A DNA stretch of 64,000 nt from Carettochelys insculpta (GCF_033958435.1 NC_134138.1:79966298-80030297); one strand, 5' to 3'. Shown: positions 1-10,300, counted from the first letter of the stretch. Notes: generated by a model from the sequence alone, not told the origin. A program made the numbers and translations.

Positions 1-426
1 AACCAGATCAGCCACACCATCGTGGGTTCATTCAGCTGCACATCTACCAATATAATTTATGCCATCATGTGCCAGCAATGCCCCTCTTCTATATACATCG
101 GACAAACTGGACAGTCTCTACGTAAAAGAATAAACACACACAAATCAGATATCAGAAATGGCAATATACAAAAACCCATAGGAGAGCACTTCAATTTACC
201 GGGCCACACAGTAGCAGACTTAAAAGTAGCTATCCTACAGCAAAAAAATTTCAGGACCAGACTCCAAAGACAAATTGCTGAGCTACAATTCATCTGCAAA
301 TTTGACACCCTCAGCTCAGGCTTAAACAAAGACTGCGAATGGCTGGCTAAATACAAAAGCAGCTTCCCCTCCCTTGGTGTTCACACCTCCAGATCAGCTG
401 CTGGTAGTAAGCCTCACCCTTCCTGA
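1..426 (+). CDS. Penelope-like element, C-terminal GIY-YIG endonuclease fragment
   Basis: The reading frame is open from the left edge of the window, so the 5' part (reverse transcriptase and linker) lies outside; the stop is at 424-426. It shows the GIY-YIG nuclease layout: a Cys-x2-Cys pair after a IIYAI strand, then YIGQTGQ, an Arg-rich RKRINTHKSDI helix, and IGEHFN with the likely catalytic Glu. In Penelope-like retroelements this domain sits at the C terminus of the RT polyprotein and nicks target DNA for target-primed reverse transcription. The first residues (NQISHTIVGS) match the end of a separate PLE fragment at 56189-56662 (NHISHTIGGS), which confirms the domain order. No frameshift is visible in the part present. 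The GTG at 22 is not a real start. Family assignment is confident; current activity cannot be judged. Confidence 0.85.
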   Translation, partial: NQISHTIVGSFSCTSTNIIYAIMCQQCPSSIYIGQTGQSLRKRINTHKSDIRNGNIQKPIGEHFNLPGHTVADLKVAILQQKNFRTRLQRQIAELQFICKFDTLSSGLNKDCEWLAKYKSSFPSLGVHTSRSAAGSKPHPS

Positions 427-590
427 CTGAGCTAACCTTGTTATCCCCAGCCTTGCTCTGGCTTATTTATACCTGGCCCTGCAGATTTCCAAGACCAGCA
501 TCTGATGAAGTGAGTCTGTGCTCACAAAAGCTCATGCTCAAAACTTTTCTGTTAGTCTATAAGGTGTCACAGGACCCTTCGTTGCTATTT
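427..590 (+). mobile_element. PLE 3' tail following the endonuclease ORF
   Basis: This is the non-coding tail directly downstream of the GIY-YIG stop. It contains CATCTGATGAAGTGAG and then GTTAGTCTATAAGGTG, which recur next to the other PLE fragments (2467-3225 and 61889-62085). It is a family hallmark in this window and probably corresponds to the PLE pseudo-LTR/3' region. Confidence 0.75.
498..537 (+). ncRNA. Hammerhead-ribozyme-like motif, decayed copy
   Basis: Stem I is GCAT (498-501) with ATGC (534-537). CTGATGA lies at 502-508. Stem II is GTGAG (510-514) with CTCAC (521-525). The expected GAAA reads AAAA at 526-529, a change consistent with CpG decay. One extra A (509) separates the core from stem II. 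PLEs elsewhere are known to carry type I hammerheads; this copy is probably inactive. Confidence 0.4.
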
Positions 591-1955
591 AATTTGCAGT
601 ACCTTGCGTATTCACAAAACCAATATGACATGTTACATTCCTCTACGTTTCCAGTCCAACAAGAGAAGAAAAATGGTAATGCTATTTCTGTCTGAGGCTC
701 TGAGGCTCCCTGCTCGATGCCTTGTGGTGCTGCAGCACTAAACTCAAAAACAGGCAATCAAAAGGTCCTTCAAGCTGCCTTAAGCAGCTGTGTGGGAAGC
801 AGCCAATCAGGCCATAGGAGGCGAATATAAGAAGAGTTGCAAAGCAAGAGCAAGTTCAGTTCCTCACTAGCTTTGGTGCTGGTGCTTTGGGCTGGCTGCT
901 GGGAATAAGGGTGAACAATGTGCTGGAGCCACAGAGAAGTGGCCCAGGGTACTGTAGCTGCAATGCAGTTTATTTAAAGGGATGTATTGGATGGCTGCTG
1001 TGTATATTGTCACTGGGGTAGGACTCAGAGTAGAGGGTGGTCCTAATCCTGTGCTCCTGCCCACCAGAGTAGCTTGGATTTTGATGCACCCCGGGAGAGG
1101 AACTGATTTCTTTGAGTAGCTCATCTGAAGATCTGGGAACAGAAAGACCCTGAGAAGTGAATTGTCTCTAGAGATGGAGCCCTGAGGGACATAGCCCCAC
1201 ACCAGGGCTAGCACAGCTTAAAATTAGTGATAATTTGAGGGTGCTTAGCAGGGGCTCAGCAACCATTTGGCTCAACTTACTGTGAGAGGCCCTGCTGCAC
1301 TGACTGAAGAGTGAGCCCCAGGAGAGGGCTGCAGCTTGAAGGGCCTTGGAGACAGCACTGAAATAGGCCCCTGTTGGACTTCAGTGCTGGAGGGGGTTTG
1401 CTTGGCTTTTCTCGCAAAGACTGTGTGTGACTCAACTGGCATGAAGACCCACTACGAATAGGTGCAGAGGGCATGCAGGCACTACACGCTGGGCCACTGG
1501 GCACTCCTGAGAGATGGGCATGACCCCATTGTGCTGCTTTACAACATACAATATAATTTCATTTATTGAGAAGAATTGATATCATAATGGTCATTTGTTC
1601 ACATTCAGTTCAGCGATACGTCAGGTTTCAACACATCTGCTTGTTTCATGCAGTGATTTGCTCTACTGCAAACAGCTGCATGAAGATAAGACTGAGGAAC
1701 ACTGTGACACAGGATCGTAATAGAAATGAAGAATTTGTTCCCTTCCTATATGGACTGGGTGCTACTGGGCATAACTTTCCCACAGTTCTGTCCCATGCCC
1801 CTACCATATATGAGTCACGCAGGCCATCTGTGGAGTGAAAGACATGATCAAAGCACCACTAGGGACAGAACTGGAAAATAATTGTGTAATAACTGATGTT
1901 GCACAGGGATGCAAGCAAACAGAATTCAAGTTACTAGAAATGGAATGGGCCAGGA
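591..1955. other. Unclassified interval with a promoter-like CCAAT/TATA stretch
   Basis: No convincing coding region. A CCAAT box (about 802-806) followed by AATATAAG (about 823-830) lies upstream of a G/C-rich 600-bp stretch, an arrangement reminiscent of an LTR or retroelement leader. I could not find matching terminal repeats or identify the family. From about 1510 to 1955 nothing is recognised. Confidence 0.3.
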
Positions 1956-1961
1956 CACAAA

Positions 1962-2385
1962 GGCCATGTCTACACGTGCCCCAAACTTCGAAATGGCCAC
2001 GCAAATGGCCACTTCGAAGTTTACTAATGAAGCGCTGAAATGCATATTCAGCGCTTCATTAGCATGCGGGCGGCAGCGGCGCTTCGAAATTGATGCCTCT
2101 TGCCGCCGCGCGGCGCATCCAGACGGGGCCCCTTTTTGAAAGGATGCCGCCTACTTCGAAGTCCCCTTATTCCCATCAGCTCATGGGAATAAGGGGATTT
2201 CGAAGTAGGCGGCATCCTTTCGAAAAGGAGCCCTGTCTGGACGCGCCGTGCGGCGGCAAGGAGCATCAATTTCGAAGCGCCGCTGCCACCCGCATGCTAA
2301 TGAAGCGCTGAATATGCATTTCAGCGCTTCATTAGTAAACTTCGAAGTGGCCATTTCGAAGTTTGGGGCACGTGTAGACACGGCC
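1962..2385. mobile_element. Foldback MITE, Harbinger-like, 3-bp TSD AAA
   Basis: The whole 424 bp is one inverted repeat centred near 2179 (CCCAT-CAGCTC-ATGGG). Ends are GGCCATGTCTACACG and its complement; AAA flanks both sides (1959-1961 and 2386-2388). Each arm holds a smaller palindrome (about 2025-2063 and its partner) and repeated TTCGAA sites. The TIR resembles the GGCTACGTCTACAC ends of the large Harbingers here, so it is probably a non-autonomous relative. There is no coding capacity. Confidence 0.85.
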
Positions 2386-2510
2386 AAAGTGTACAGCACA
2401 GCTATCAGGGCTGTATAATTACATGAGGTTAATTAGATAGAAAGGTGATCAATAATCTTCTGAGAACAACAATAAATCCTGTGGCACCTTATAGACTAAG
2501 CTATCTTGGA

Positions 2511-2550
2511 GCATAAGCTTTCATGGGCAAAGACCCACTTCATCAGATGC
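2511..2550 (-). ncRNA. Hammerhead-ribozyme-like motif, best preserved copy of family 1
   Basis: Read on the minus strand: GCAT (2550-2547), CTGATGA (2546-2540), an extra A (2539), stem II GTGGG/CCCAT (2538-2534 with 2527-2523), GAAA (2522-2519), a short GCTT, then ATGC (2514-2511) closing stem I with GCAT. This is a type I-like topology with an almost absent stem III, as described for PLE hammerheads. The unpaired A before stem II departs from the canonical core. Confidence 0.5.
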
Positions 2551-2692
2551 ACGAGGCGGGGGGGTTCAGACGTGTATTTAAAGAGTGGGGTCTCAGTAAA
2601 AGGGAGGGCCAGAGCTGACAAGGTCTATTCTGTCAAGGTGGAAGTAGCCCATTATCAGTAGTATGTATCAAAAGAGGAAAAAACAGGTCAGA

Positions 2693-2944
2693 TCAGACGG
2701 GGGGATATGGCCCATTGTCAGAGTCTAATGTGGAGATGTTAACACCCAGGGCAGAGAAGCTGCTTTTGTAAGGGGCCAGCCACTCCCAGTCTCTGTTTAA
2801 TCCTTGGTTGATGGAGTCAAATTTACAAATAAATTGCAGCTCCGAGATTTCTCTCTCCATTTGATTTTTAAAATTTCTTTGTTTTAGGACTGAGACTTTT
2901 AAATCTGTTGCTGCGTGTTCAGGGAGATTGAAGTTCTCTCCCAC
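2693..2944 (-). pseudogene. PLE endonuclease C-terminal fragment
   Basis: This 83-residue stretch on the minus strand starts inside the GIY-YIG domain (GENFNLPEH, with the catalytic Glu region) and continues through a Gln/Glu-rich ELQFICKFD segment to the C terminus. It aligns with the corresponding half of the fragment at 1-426 (GEHFNLPGH, AELQFICKFD). The YIG strand and everything upstream are missing, so it cannot encode a working nuclease. Confidence 0.8.
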
Positions 2945-3096
2945 AGGTTTCTGTACATTTCCATTCCTGAAGTCTGATTTATGTCTGTTTATTGTTTTGT
3001 ACCTTGACTGAATAGACCTTGTCAGCTTTGGCCCTCCCTTTTACTGGGACCCCCCTCTTTAAATGCGCCTCTGAAAGCCCACCCCACCCCACTCAC

Positions 3097-3136
3097 GCAT
3101 CTGATGAAGCGGGTCTTTGCCCATGAAATCTTATGC
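3097..3136 (+). ncRNA. Hammerhead-ribozyme-like motif, plus-oriented tail of the same insertion
   Basis: Stem I is GCAT (3097-3100) with ATGC (3133-3136). CTGATGA is at 3101-3107 and GAAA at 3125-3128. Stem II is weakened (GCGGG against CCCAT), as expected from CpG decay. Confidence 0.4.
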
Positions 3137-3233
3137 TCCAAAATATCTGTTAGTCTATAAGCTGCCACGGGGCTTCTTGTTGTTCTCGAAGATGCAGACT
3201 AACATGGCTACCTCTCTGATACTCCTCTGAGAA

Positions 3234-5029
3234 GTTGTTTGAGATCTCTCATGAACACAGGTGGTTGGACTCTTGAGTTGTATCAAGCCACAGTGTCATT
3301 AAGGAATATTGAACTGTTATTTTGGGGAATCTGGCAGTATTCAGTCTACAGAACTGCAGAGACCTCTGCACAGTTTTGTGATACCTATTCTGACAATTCA
3401 GTGCAGGAACATTTACTCTGAATGAAAACTGACTATTGCTTTATATTGATTACATTCGTGTTCCCATGGGGTTATATTTTTCAGTTGCTGGAAGTCACTG
3501 GATCATCCAGCAGGCTCTCCAAAAATATGAAGCCTATGACTAAGCCACTCTCATTATCTCTTCTCAAACATCACATCCATCCTTTATCAGTAGAAAAAAA
3601 CAAAGAGAAACACTACATCAATGAATCAAGACTCATGGCCTCTTAGAGCAGATTATAGGGGAATTCAAACATCCTTGTAAAATTCTCAGAATCCTACATT
3701 CACAGCAACAGCAGACGAAGAGAAAAACTGTTCCACATCCTGTACAGAGGAAATGGAAGGTATCAGAAAGAAAAGAATGTGCTGTGTAGTGATCCTGATG
3801 CTGAACATCTGCCACGTTTTTGTGTGGAATCACCCAGTTTAGTGGGAGAATATAGCAGCTTCAGGCTCACAATACTATTCCACACTTGAGCCATCTAAAC
3901 TGGCAGCTGTGAGAACACCCACTGGAGGCCCAGGACCCTAGAAGAAAGTGTGGGAGTACATCCTCTGGAGACAGATAAAAAGTCAGAGCAGGGCTATGGG
4001 AACCTCTTCAGAACATGCCTGCATAGATGATTTCATAAATCCCAACTGTTTAGGGATTTTTTGTCATTTGTTGTTTTTATTTGGCTTTAACTGAATATCT
4101 ATAAAAGTTATCTCTGTGAAAGATGAATGCAGTTAAAAGCAGAAACCATTTTCTTATTTTTTTTCTCCACTATGCATGCAGAGGATAGCACAAAATGCCA
4201 TGCCTCTTTTTTTCCACATTTCAGGCTAGAAGCATTGCTGGAGGGCACAGATCATTGACCCATCTATTCTGTTATCCTGTTTCCAAGCAAGGTCAGTTCC
4301 AGTAATGTGACAGTGGAGATGCCATCCTTTTTTCCATAGTGCGAAACACACCTTAGTAGAGAGATTGTCTCATGGTAGTTACTCTACCATCCTCCCATAA
4401 GCAAGAACACAATTATCCAGGTAGCAACTACAGGAGAAGTTCCTAAACTATGCGGCTCACCGTCCTAGATGGGGTGCAGAGGAACTTTCAGTGGGAGTAT
4501 GGCAGGACCAAGAGGGGCATGGGGAGGGGGTACCCAGCCCTCCCTCACCCAAACTTGGCACAGCCATGGGACCAGCTCCCAACCTTACTTCTGACCCTCT
4601 TGCCAACCTTGGTGAAGTTCTGCCTTCAGCCTTGGCTGCTGCTCATGGCTCTGCTCCCAGCCTAGGGCTAAGAGTGGGGCAGGGCCATGAGAAGACCTGC
4701 ACCTGGCTGCAGGCCTGGCTAATATCTTATAGAAATAAGTCCCATAGGTTAATTATACATTGGTAAACTGTTATTTCCATATATATTTTAAGCATTCCAT
4801 ATTCCAGTACAGTGAGAAAAGTTAGACAGGAGTTGTCCACTGGCCTTCTCTCTATAATCTTATTTTGTATATAGCACTTCCGTTAGACCACCTCTTGTAA
4901 TCAAGGAGACCATATCATCGCAATTATAATATACCGATATAATGTTTTCCTTGTTATCCTTAATTCTCTTTTAAATGTACCGATTATTAACTTTATGGAC
5001 TACTGAGAGCAAACATGCATTCTGCTGTC
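3234..5029. other. No gene recognised
   Basis: Only short unsupported frames are present. About 4205-4330 (a GACCCATCT...ATCCTGT stretch) resembles decayed LINE 3'-tail sequence common in sauropsid genomes, but is too eroded to assign. Confidence 0.3.
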
Positions 5030-6188
5030 TGTGGTGACTCCCAGATCCTAGACGAGGTACAGAGAAAGGCCCCAGAAATGGTTAAGGATTGGAAAATATG
5101 TCTTGTAGGCACAGTAATAAACTCAAGAGCTGTGTCTACACGTGCACGCTACTTCGAAGTAGCGGCACCAACTTTGAAATAGCGCCCGTCGCGGCTACAC
5201 GAGTCGGGCACTATTTCGAAGTTAACTTCGACGTTAGGCGGCGAGACGTCGAAGTCACTAACCTCATGAGGGGATCGGAATAGCGCCCTACTTCGACGTT
5301 CAACGTCGAAGTAGGGACCGTGTAGACGATCCGCGTCCCGCAACGTCGAAATTGCTGGGTCCTCCATGGCGGCCATCAGCTGGGGGGTTGAGAGATGCTC
5401 TCTCTCCAGCCCCTGCGGGGCTCTATGGTCACCGTGGGCAGCAGCCCTTAGCCCAGGGCTTCTGGCTGCTTCTGCGGCAGCTGGGGATCTATGCTGCAGG
5501 CACAGGGTCTGCAACCAGTTGTCAGCTCTGTGTATCTTGTGTTGTTTAGTGCAAGTGTGTCTGGGAGGGGCCCTTTAAGGGAGCGGCTTGCTGTTGAGTC
5601 CGCCCTGTGACCCTGTCTGCAGCTGTGCCTGGCACCCTTATTTCGATGTGTGCTACTTTGGCGTGTAGACGTACCCTCGCAGCGCCTATTTCGATGTGGT
5701 GCCGCGCAACGTCGAAGTTGAACATCGACGTTGCCAGCCCTGGAGGACGTGTAGACGTTATTCATCGAAATAGCCTATTTCGATGTTGCTTCACGTGTAG
5801 ACGTAGCCAAGGAGCTCTATTTATTCAGCTTAACAAAGGGAGGGCTATGGGGTGACACATTCACAATTTAAAAGTACCTACATGGGAAATAATAATTAGA
5901 TAATAGGGTCTTCAGTCTAACAGAATGGGGTATAACAAGACCCAAAGTTTGGAAGTTCAACAAATTCACATTAGAAATAAGGCATAAAATTTTAACATTG
6001 ATGGTAATTAACCCCTAAAACAATTTACCAAAAGCTGTGTTGGATTCTTACTCACTAGCAAATTTTAAACCAAGAAGGGATATTTTTCTAAAAGATGCTG
6101 TCTTAGTTCAAACTGGAATTAATTCATGGTTGTTTTATACAGGAGGTCAGACCAGATCCTATGCTCCCTTCTGGCTTCTACTCTAAGA
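5030..6188 (+). mobile_element. CR1 LINE 3' end, split by a Harbinger derivative
   Basis: 5030-5127 and 5809-6188 are consecutive pieces of one CR1 subfamily: the region after the RT palm (AGAGAAAGGCCCCAGAAATG, then ACTCAAG | GAGCTC) continuing through TTCAGCTTAACAAAGGGAGG to a tail containing ATACAGGAGGTCAGACCAGA. Removing 5128-5808 with one AAG restores ACTCAAGGAGCTC. The coding part is too decayed to read. Confidence 0.75.
5128..5808 (-). mobile_element. Non-autonomous Harbinger derivative, TSD AAG
   Basis: 681 bp bounded by AGCTGTGTCTACACG and CACGTGTAGACGTAGCC, flanked by AAG at 5125-5127 and 5809-5811. In reverse complement it matches 20427-21136 along its length and matches the two ends of the autonomous-type copy C (29994-34467), with the gene-bearing middle deleted. 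It keeps remnants of the 5' leader of both genes (CTTTAAGGG near 5570, CCATGGCGGCCATC near 5365). It codes for nothing identifiable and would depend on transposase supplied in trans. Confidence 0.85.
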
Positions 6189-6676
6189 TTACACCAACAC
6201 TAGAGAGTTTTGTTGACAAAACAACAGTTTTGTCAACAACCCCACCGAGCGTCCACATTCCCAAAGCTTTCTGTCAACAATAAATCGACAGAACACGCCA
6301 CTTTTGTTGACAGCATTCTGCTGTTCCCCCATGAGGCAGAAAGCCTCTCCTGACCAAGATCTGCTGACAGCAAGCCAGACTGGACATTCCGGGGAGCCTT
6401 CTGTAGAAAGACAAGGCCTCCAGGGCACCACGCATCTGCCCCGGTGGACGTGCTGTTCACAGCGATCAGTGCTCTATGGTCACTGCCTCAGACCATTCTT
6501 AAAGCTGCAGGGAGCCTCAGAAATCCGGTGGCAGGAAGCTGAGAGAGACTGCTTGTCTCCGTGCCCTCACAGCCACTCCTTCTTGCTGGTTCCTGAAAGA
6601 CAGCCGAGAGCCAGCCTCCCTCTGACCCCACCTGGGGCCCTCTAGGGACCAGTCAGAGGGGTCCCAGGAGCCACAC

Positions 6677-8096
6677 TTGGGCACAAAACTTCGGGCCCCC
6701 TCCTACACTGGGCCTGAGGTCCAGGACTTACTGGGCATCTGGGCCATGGAAGAGACCTTCCTCGACTCCTTGACAAAGTGGAGGAATGCCCCGCGTATGC
6801 CTGGCTGGGCACCACCCTGGTGGCACAGGGCCACCCCACCTGCATCATGGAGCAGAGGCAGGCAAAGGTTAAGGAACTCCGCCAGGGGTACACCCAGGCC
6901 TGCAAAACCAGGCAAAGATCTGGGGCCAGACCCACTACCTGCCCCTACCACAGGGAGCTGTACAAGTGCTTGGGGGGGGGGGGAACAGCACCTCCCCATG
7001 ACCTCACCCATCAACCTACTAGGAGGAGGCCCCTCCACCTACAGATGGAGCCCGAAGAGGAGGACCAGCAGCAGCACCCTGGGACTCAAACTCTGCCAGA
7101 ACTGCAGGTGGACACGGAGCCCAAGGACAGCAGCAGCACCCTGGTCATCACCCTGGACTTGGACCCCTTCAGCCAGGCCACCACGAGGGTGTCCCCTGAG
7201 CTGTTTGAAGGTCCCTCCTGTAAGAACCCCATGCATCACACACCCCAGGGCATGGGAGGCGGGTGCAGATGGGGTGTGCTGCATGCAATGCCAGGCTGGC
7301 TGAGGCAGGACCTCGTGCTGTGGTTCCAGCATGTGCAACCGTGTGCAAGGCAGTGTGTCCCACCCAGACCCAGCAGGCAGCCCCGGGCATCGGCTTCAGC
7401 CTGCTGCCAGCCTCATGGGAGCCCAGGTGAGCCCCTGCCATGGCTAGAAATGGTCTAGCCACATGAGTGCCAGCCTGACCCCAGACAAACCAAGGAGTGT
7501 GGCTCCCAGCATTCAGGCATGCCCACAAGCAAGAGTCAGCACCCACTCCTGCAGACAGCACTGCACCCCACACTTTGGGGTGGTGGGGGCTGGAGAGAGC
7601 TAGGCTGCACCCAGCTCACCCATCATCTGTGTGGAAACCCCTCTGGGGTCAGACATCCCTCTTGGCCACTATCCCCTTGAGTGGGGGGTGAGCACAATGG
7701 TCAGCCTGGTCCCCAAGGCACCATGGAGTCCCCATGTAGCAGGGCCTACTGGGCAGGCCGCACATGCCTGTGTTCCAGAGACATCCTCATTCCGTGGCCT
7801 GGGGGGTGTTGGTTGGTGCTTATGGTGGAGGGCAGGGCTTCAGGGGTTGTGTTGTGTGAATGACTCACCATCTCCCCTCAATGTCATCCTTACAGCTGGA
7901 CATGCAACAAGTGATGGCTTCTGCCAGGGAGAACCAGCCCCAGGGCAACCTAACACCTCCCCCCCCGAGAGAGAGGGCCCATGGTCAGAGTGGAGACAGC
8001 TGGGCCCATGATGACCTCCAGAGAGCCCACACTGCCTCCCTCTGGAGGCTAACCAACCTCCTTGAGCAGTGGCTTCAGGATGATTGGTCGTGGTAG
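6677..8096 (+). pseudogene. Myb/SANT-like Harbinger accessory protein, copy A
   Basis: The start of the domain reads SYTGPEVQDLLGIWAMEETF, followed after a 1-base insertion near 6790 by AYAWLGTTLVAQGH, then KVKELRQGYTQACK and CPYHRELYKCLG: the trihelix-type Myb/SANT fold that recruits the Harbinger nuclease to DNA. An acidic, Gln/Pro-rich linker follows (about 7045-7210). A GTAAG donor at 7220 and a TTACAG acceptor ending at 7895 give an intron in the same phase as in copies B-D. Exon 2 begins at 7896, and its Leu-rich end (to the TAG at 8094-8096) is in a shifted frame. Two frameshifts make this a pseudogene. Confidence 0.7.
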
Positions 8097-8232
8097 TCAC
8101 GGGCCTGGGACCAACTGATGAGCTGCTTTGATGCTGCCACTGGTGTCTGTCACCCCTACTCCCCCCACTGCTGCCACTCCCCACAACCCTACCATTCCAC
8201 CTCTGCCCCCACTGCCCCACCCCCTACCAACT

Positions 8233-8430
8233 GGGCAGAGAGCTAGCTTGGTGGTTTGAGCATTTGCCTGCTAAACCTAAGGCTGTGAGTTTAATCACTG
8301 AGTGGGACATTTTGGGGTCTTGAGCAAACAGATTTAAAAAAAATCTGTTAGAGATGGTGATAGGTCCTGCTCTGAGGGCAAGGGGCTGGATCTGGTGACC
8401 TCTGAAGGTCTCTTCCAGCTCTATGAGATG
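8233..8430 (+). mobile_element. tRNA-derived SINE with CR1-like tail
   Basis: The head has a recognisable A box (TAGCTTGGTGG, about 8244) and a decayed B box (GTGAGTTTAATCAC, about 8286-8299), followed by a body ending GGTCTCTTCCAGCTCTATGA, which copies the CR1 LINE 3' end. This is the arrangement of the tRNA/CR1 SINE of cryptodire turtles. It sits between the two pseudogenes of Harbinger copy A, so it inserted after that transposon. Confidence 0.7.
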
Positions 8431-8988
8431 GATAGGTAGGGTAGATAGGCCATACTCCAAGCTTTCCTTGACTTTTGCCAGTAGATGAGGGCCTTCACCA
8501 CCCTCCCTGCCATGCATGTGCCCCTGTGCTCCCCTGTTGACCCAGACCCCACTGCAGCCCCACTACTCTTGTGCCTCCCCATGCTCCCAGCCCTCATGGG
8601 GACTCTGAACTCATGGCAGGAGGGGATCCCAAGGCTGACACCATTTGGGGTACCACTTCCCCATGGGAGTCACAGCCCCCTACCCCTTGCATGGCTTGAT
8701 GCCTCCCACCCCCGTCTCAAGCCCCCGCATCCAAATTCTGATGCCCCCCACCCCCTGTCCCAAACCCCTCTACTGCCTATAGTTCACTGTTTTCACGCTG
8801 TATGTTAATAGTTTGTATTACGCTATTTATTTTTAAAATGTTTCTCTTTGTTGAAGTTAAAAAGTTATTTAACTTCCACCCCTGCATCTCTCTTTATTGG
8901 GGAGGGGTCAGGAAGGGGTGAGGGGTTGTGGTGGGGATGGGGTACAGCTGTGGGCCTGAGGACCCCACTGGGGGAGCCCTGGGGAGGA

Positions 8989-9970
8989 TCACTGGGGGCT
9001 GTGGATGAAGGTCTCCCTTAGGGCCTCATAGAGTCTCAGCCAGTCCTTATGGGCTTGGCAGTCTGGAGCTGTGCCCAGCTGCTCATAGCCATGACTAGCA
9101 TCCACCCCCGGCAACCACCACCACCATAGGCGGAAGGTCTCCCTTTTCCATTCACAATGTTGTGGAGGGCAAAACATGCCACCACTACTCAGAGGACATT
9201 GTGGTCCACCACATCCAGGTGGGTGAGGAGACACTTGAAGCCTGCCTTCAGGTGGCTGAAGGCACACTTGGCCTTCATCTGGGCCTGGTTGAGTCAGGCA
9301 CTGAAGAGTTCTTGGCTCAGGTCCAGCAGTCTGATATAGGGCTTCATAAGCCAGGGCATGAGGAGGGTAGGCAGCATCCCCCACAATGCACAGTGGCATG
9401 TGCACATCCTCAACCACCCGCTCTCAGCAGGGGAAGATGGAGGAAGATGCCCACTTCCACCCTCCGGCACAGGCAGGAGTTGTGGAACAACCGTGTGTGC
9501 CCAGCCCGACCGCCCAACTTAAATGTCAAGGAACATTTCCTTGATGGTCAACAGGAGGCCTGCAGCATGATGGAGAAATATCCCTTTCAGTTGATGAACT
9601 TTGCTATTCTGTAGTCCAGGGCCTGGATGGGGATATTGGTCCCATCAGTAGCCCAGAAGCAGTTGGGGAACCTCAGAATGGTGAATCTGGACACATCCAC
9701 ATCTACATCTGCCAGACTGACAACCCGCCACAGCAGAAGCATGTTGCTGGTCATCACAACATGCAGAGGGAGAAGACCAAATACACACATCAGGTACTGA
9801 GGCTCCCCTGTCCGCTCTCGTCCCCTCCCCTCTGAGCTCTCTGGGAGACCCCCCCTGTGAAGCCACCTCCCCAGCAGTAAGTCTGTGTGAGGGTGGGATG
9901 GCATGGGCCCCTGGGGACAAGGTCGCCCCCCACACACACCACTGACCCCACTCCCCAAAGGTCCATCTGG

Positions 9971-10001
<31 letters not shown>

Positions 10002-10300
10002 CAAGCAGGGCCTGCAGCCCAAGAGTGCCTTACCTCCGTGAGGCCAGCACCGATGGTGGACTTCTCCATTCTGAACTGGTTCCCAGTGGAGCGGCAGCTG
10101 TTGGGGGTGGTGAGCTTCCACACGGCAATAATGACCCACTTCTAAAGAGGGAAGGTGGGCCACAGCCAGGTGTCCTATCTCCAGAGGGCCAGGGTGAGCC
10201 ATGCAAAGAGCTCCAGGAAGGCGTCCTTCTGCATGTGGAAGTTCTGGAGCCAGCGCTGGTCATCCCACTGCCCCATGATGAGCTGGCCCTGCCATTTGCA
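8989..10300 (-). pseudogene. HARBI1-like DDE nuclease, copy A
   Basis: Exon 1 (10300 down to 10034) encodes QWDDQRWLQNFHMQ and, after two stops, IAVWKLTTPNSCRSTGNQF, the N-terminal helix-turn-helix. A GTAAG donor follows at 10033. Exon 2 should start at 9760, but the acceptor reads CAT rather than CAG. It gives LRFPNCFWATDGTNIPIQ (first catalytic Asp), then frameshifts, GDAAYPPHAL (second Asp), and KAKCAFSHLKAGF where the catalytic Glu has become Lys. Several stops and shifts, a broken splice site and a lost catalytic residue make it clearly dead. Confidence 0.75.
9973..10001. repeat. (CA)n microsatellite
   Basis: Uninterrupted CA dinucleotides inside the intron of the copy A nuclease pseudogene. 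Confidence 0.9.

Larger units (their letters stand above)
2467..3225. mobile_element. PLE insertion with tails in inverted orientation
   Basis: 2467-2640 is a minus-oriented copy of the PLE 3' tail, 2693-2944 is a minus-strand endonuclease fragment, and about 3000-3225 is a plus-oriented tail. The two tails form an inverted repeat sharing GACCTTGTCAGCT, the CTGATGA segment and the TTAGTCTATAAG segment. Complex inverted or partial terminal repeats are a known habit of PLE insertions. TCTGAGAA occurs at 2459-2466 and 3226-3233, but the left copy overlaps sequence that also belongs to the tail, so it is only a possible target duplication. Confidence 0.75.

Noticed and set aside
2459..3233. TCTGAGAA as an 8-bp target duplication of the PLE insertion
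   Set aside because: The left copy overlaps GAGAACAACAA, which also belongs to the tail consensus, so the match may be internal rather than a duplication.
5149..5514. A 121-codon minus frame in 5128-5808, with a related 100-codon frame at 20751-21053
   Set aside because: Shared words such as LSTPQLMAAMEDPAIS come from common descent of the two elements. The frame crosses palindromic ends, has no domain, and lies over deletion junctions of the autonomous element.
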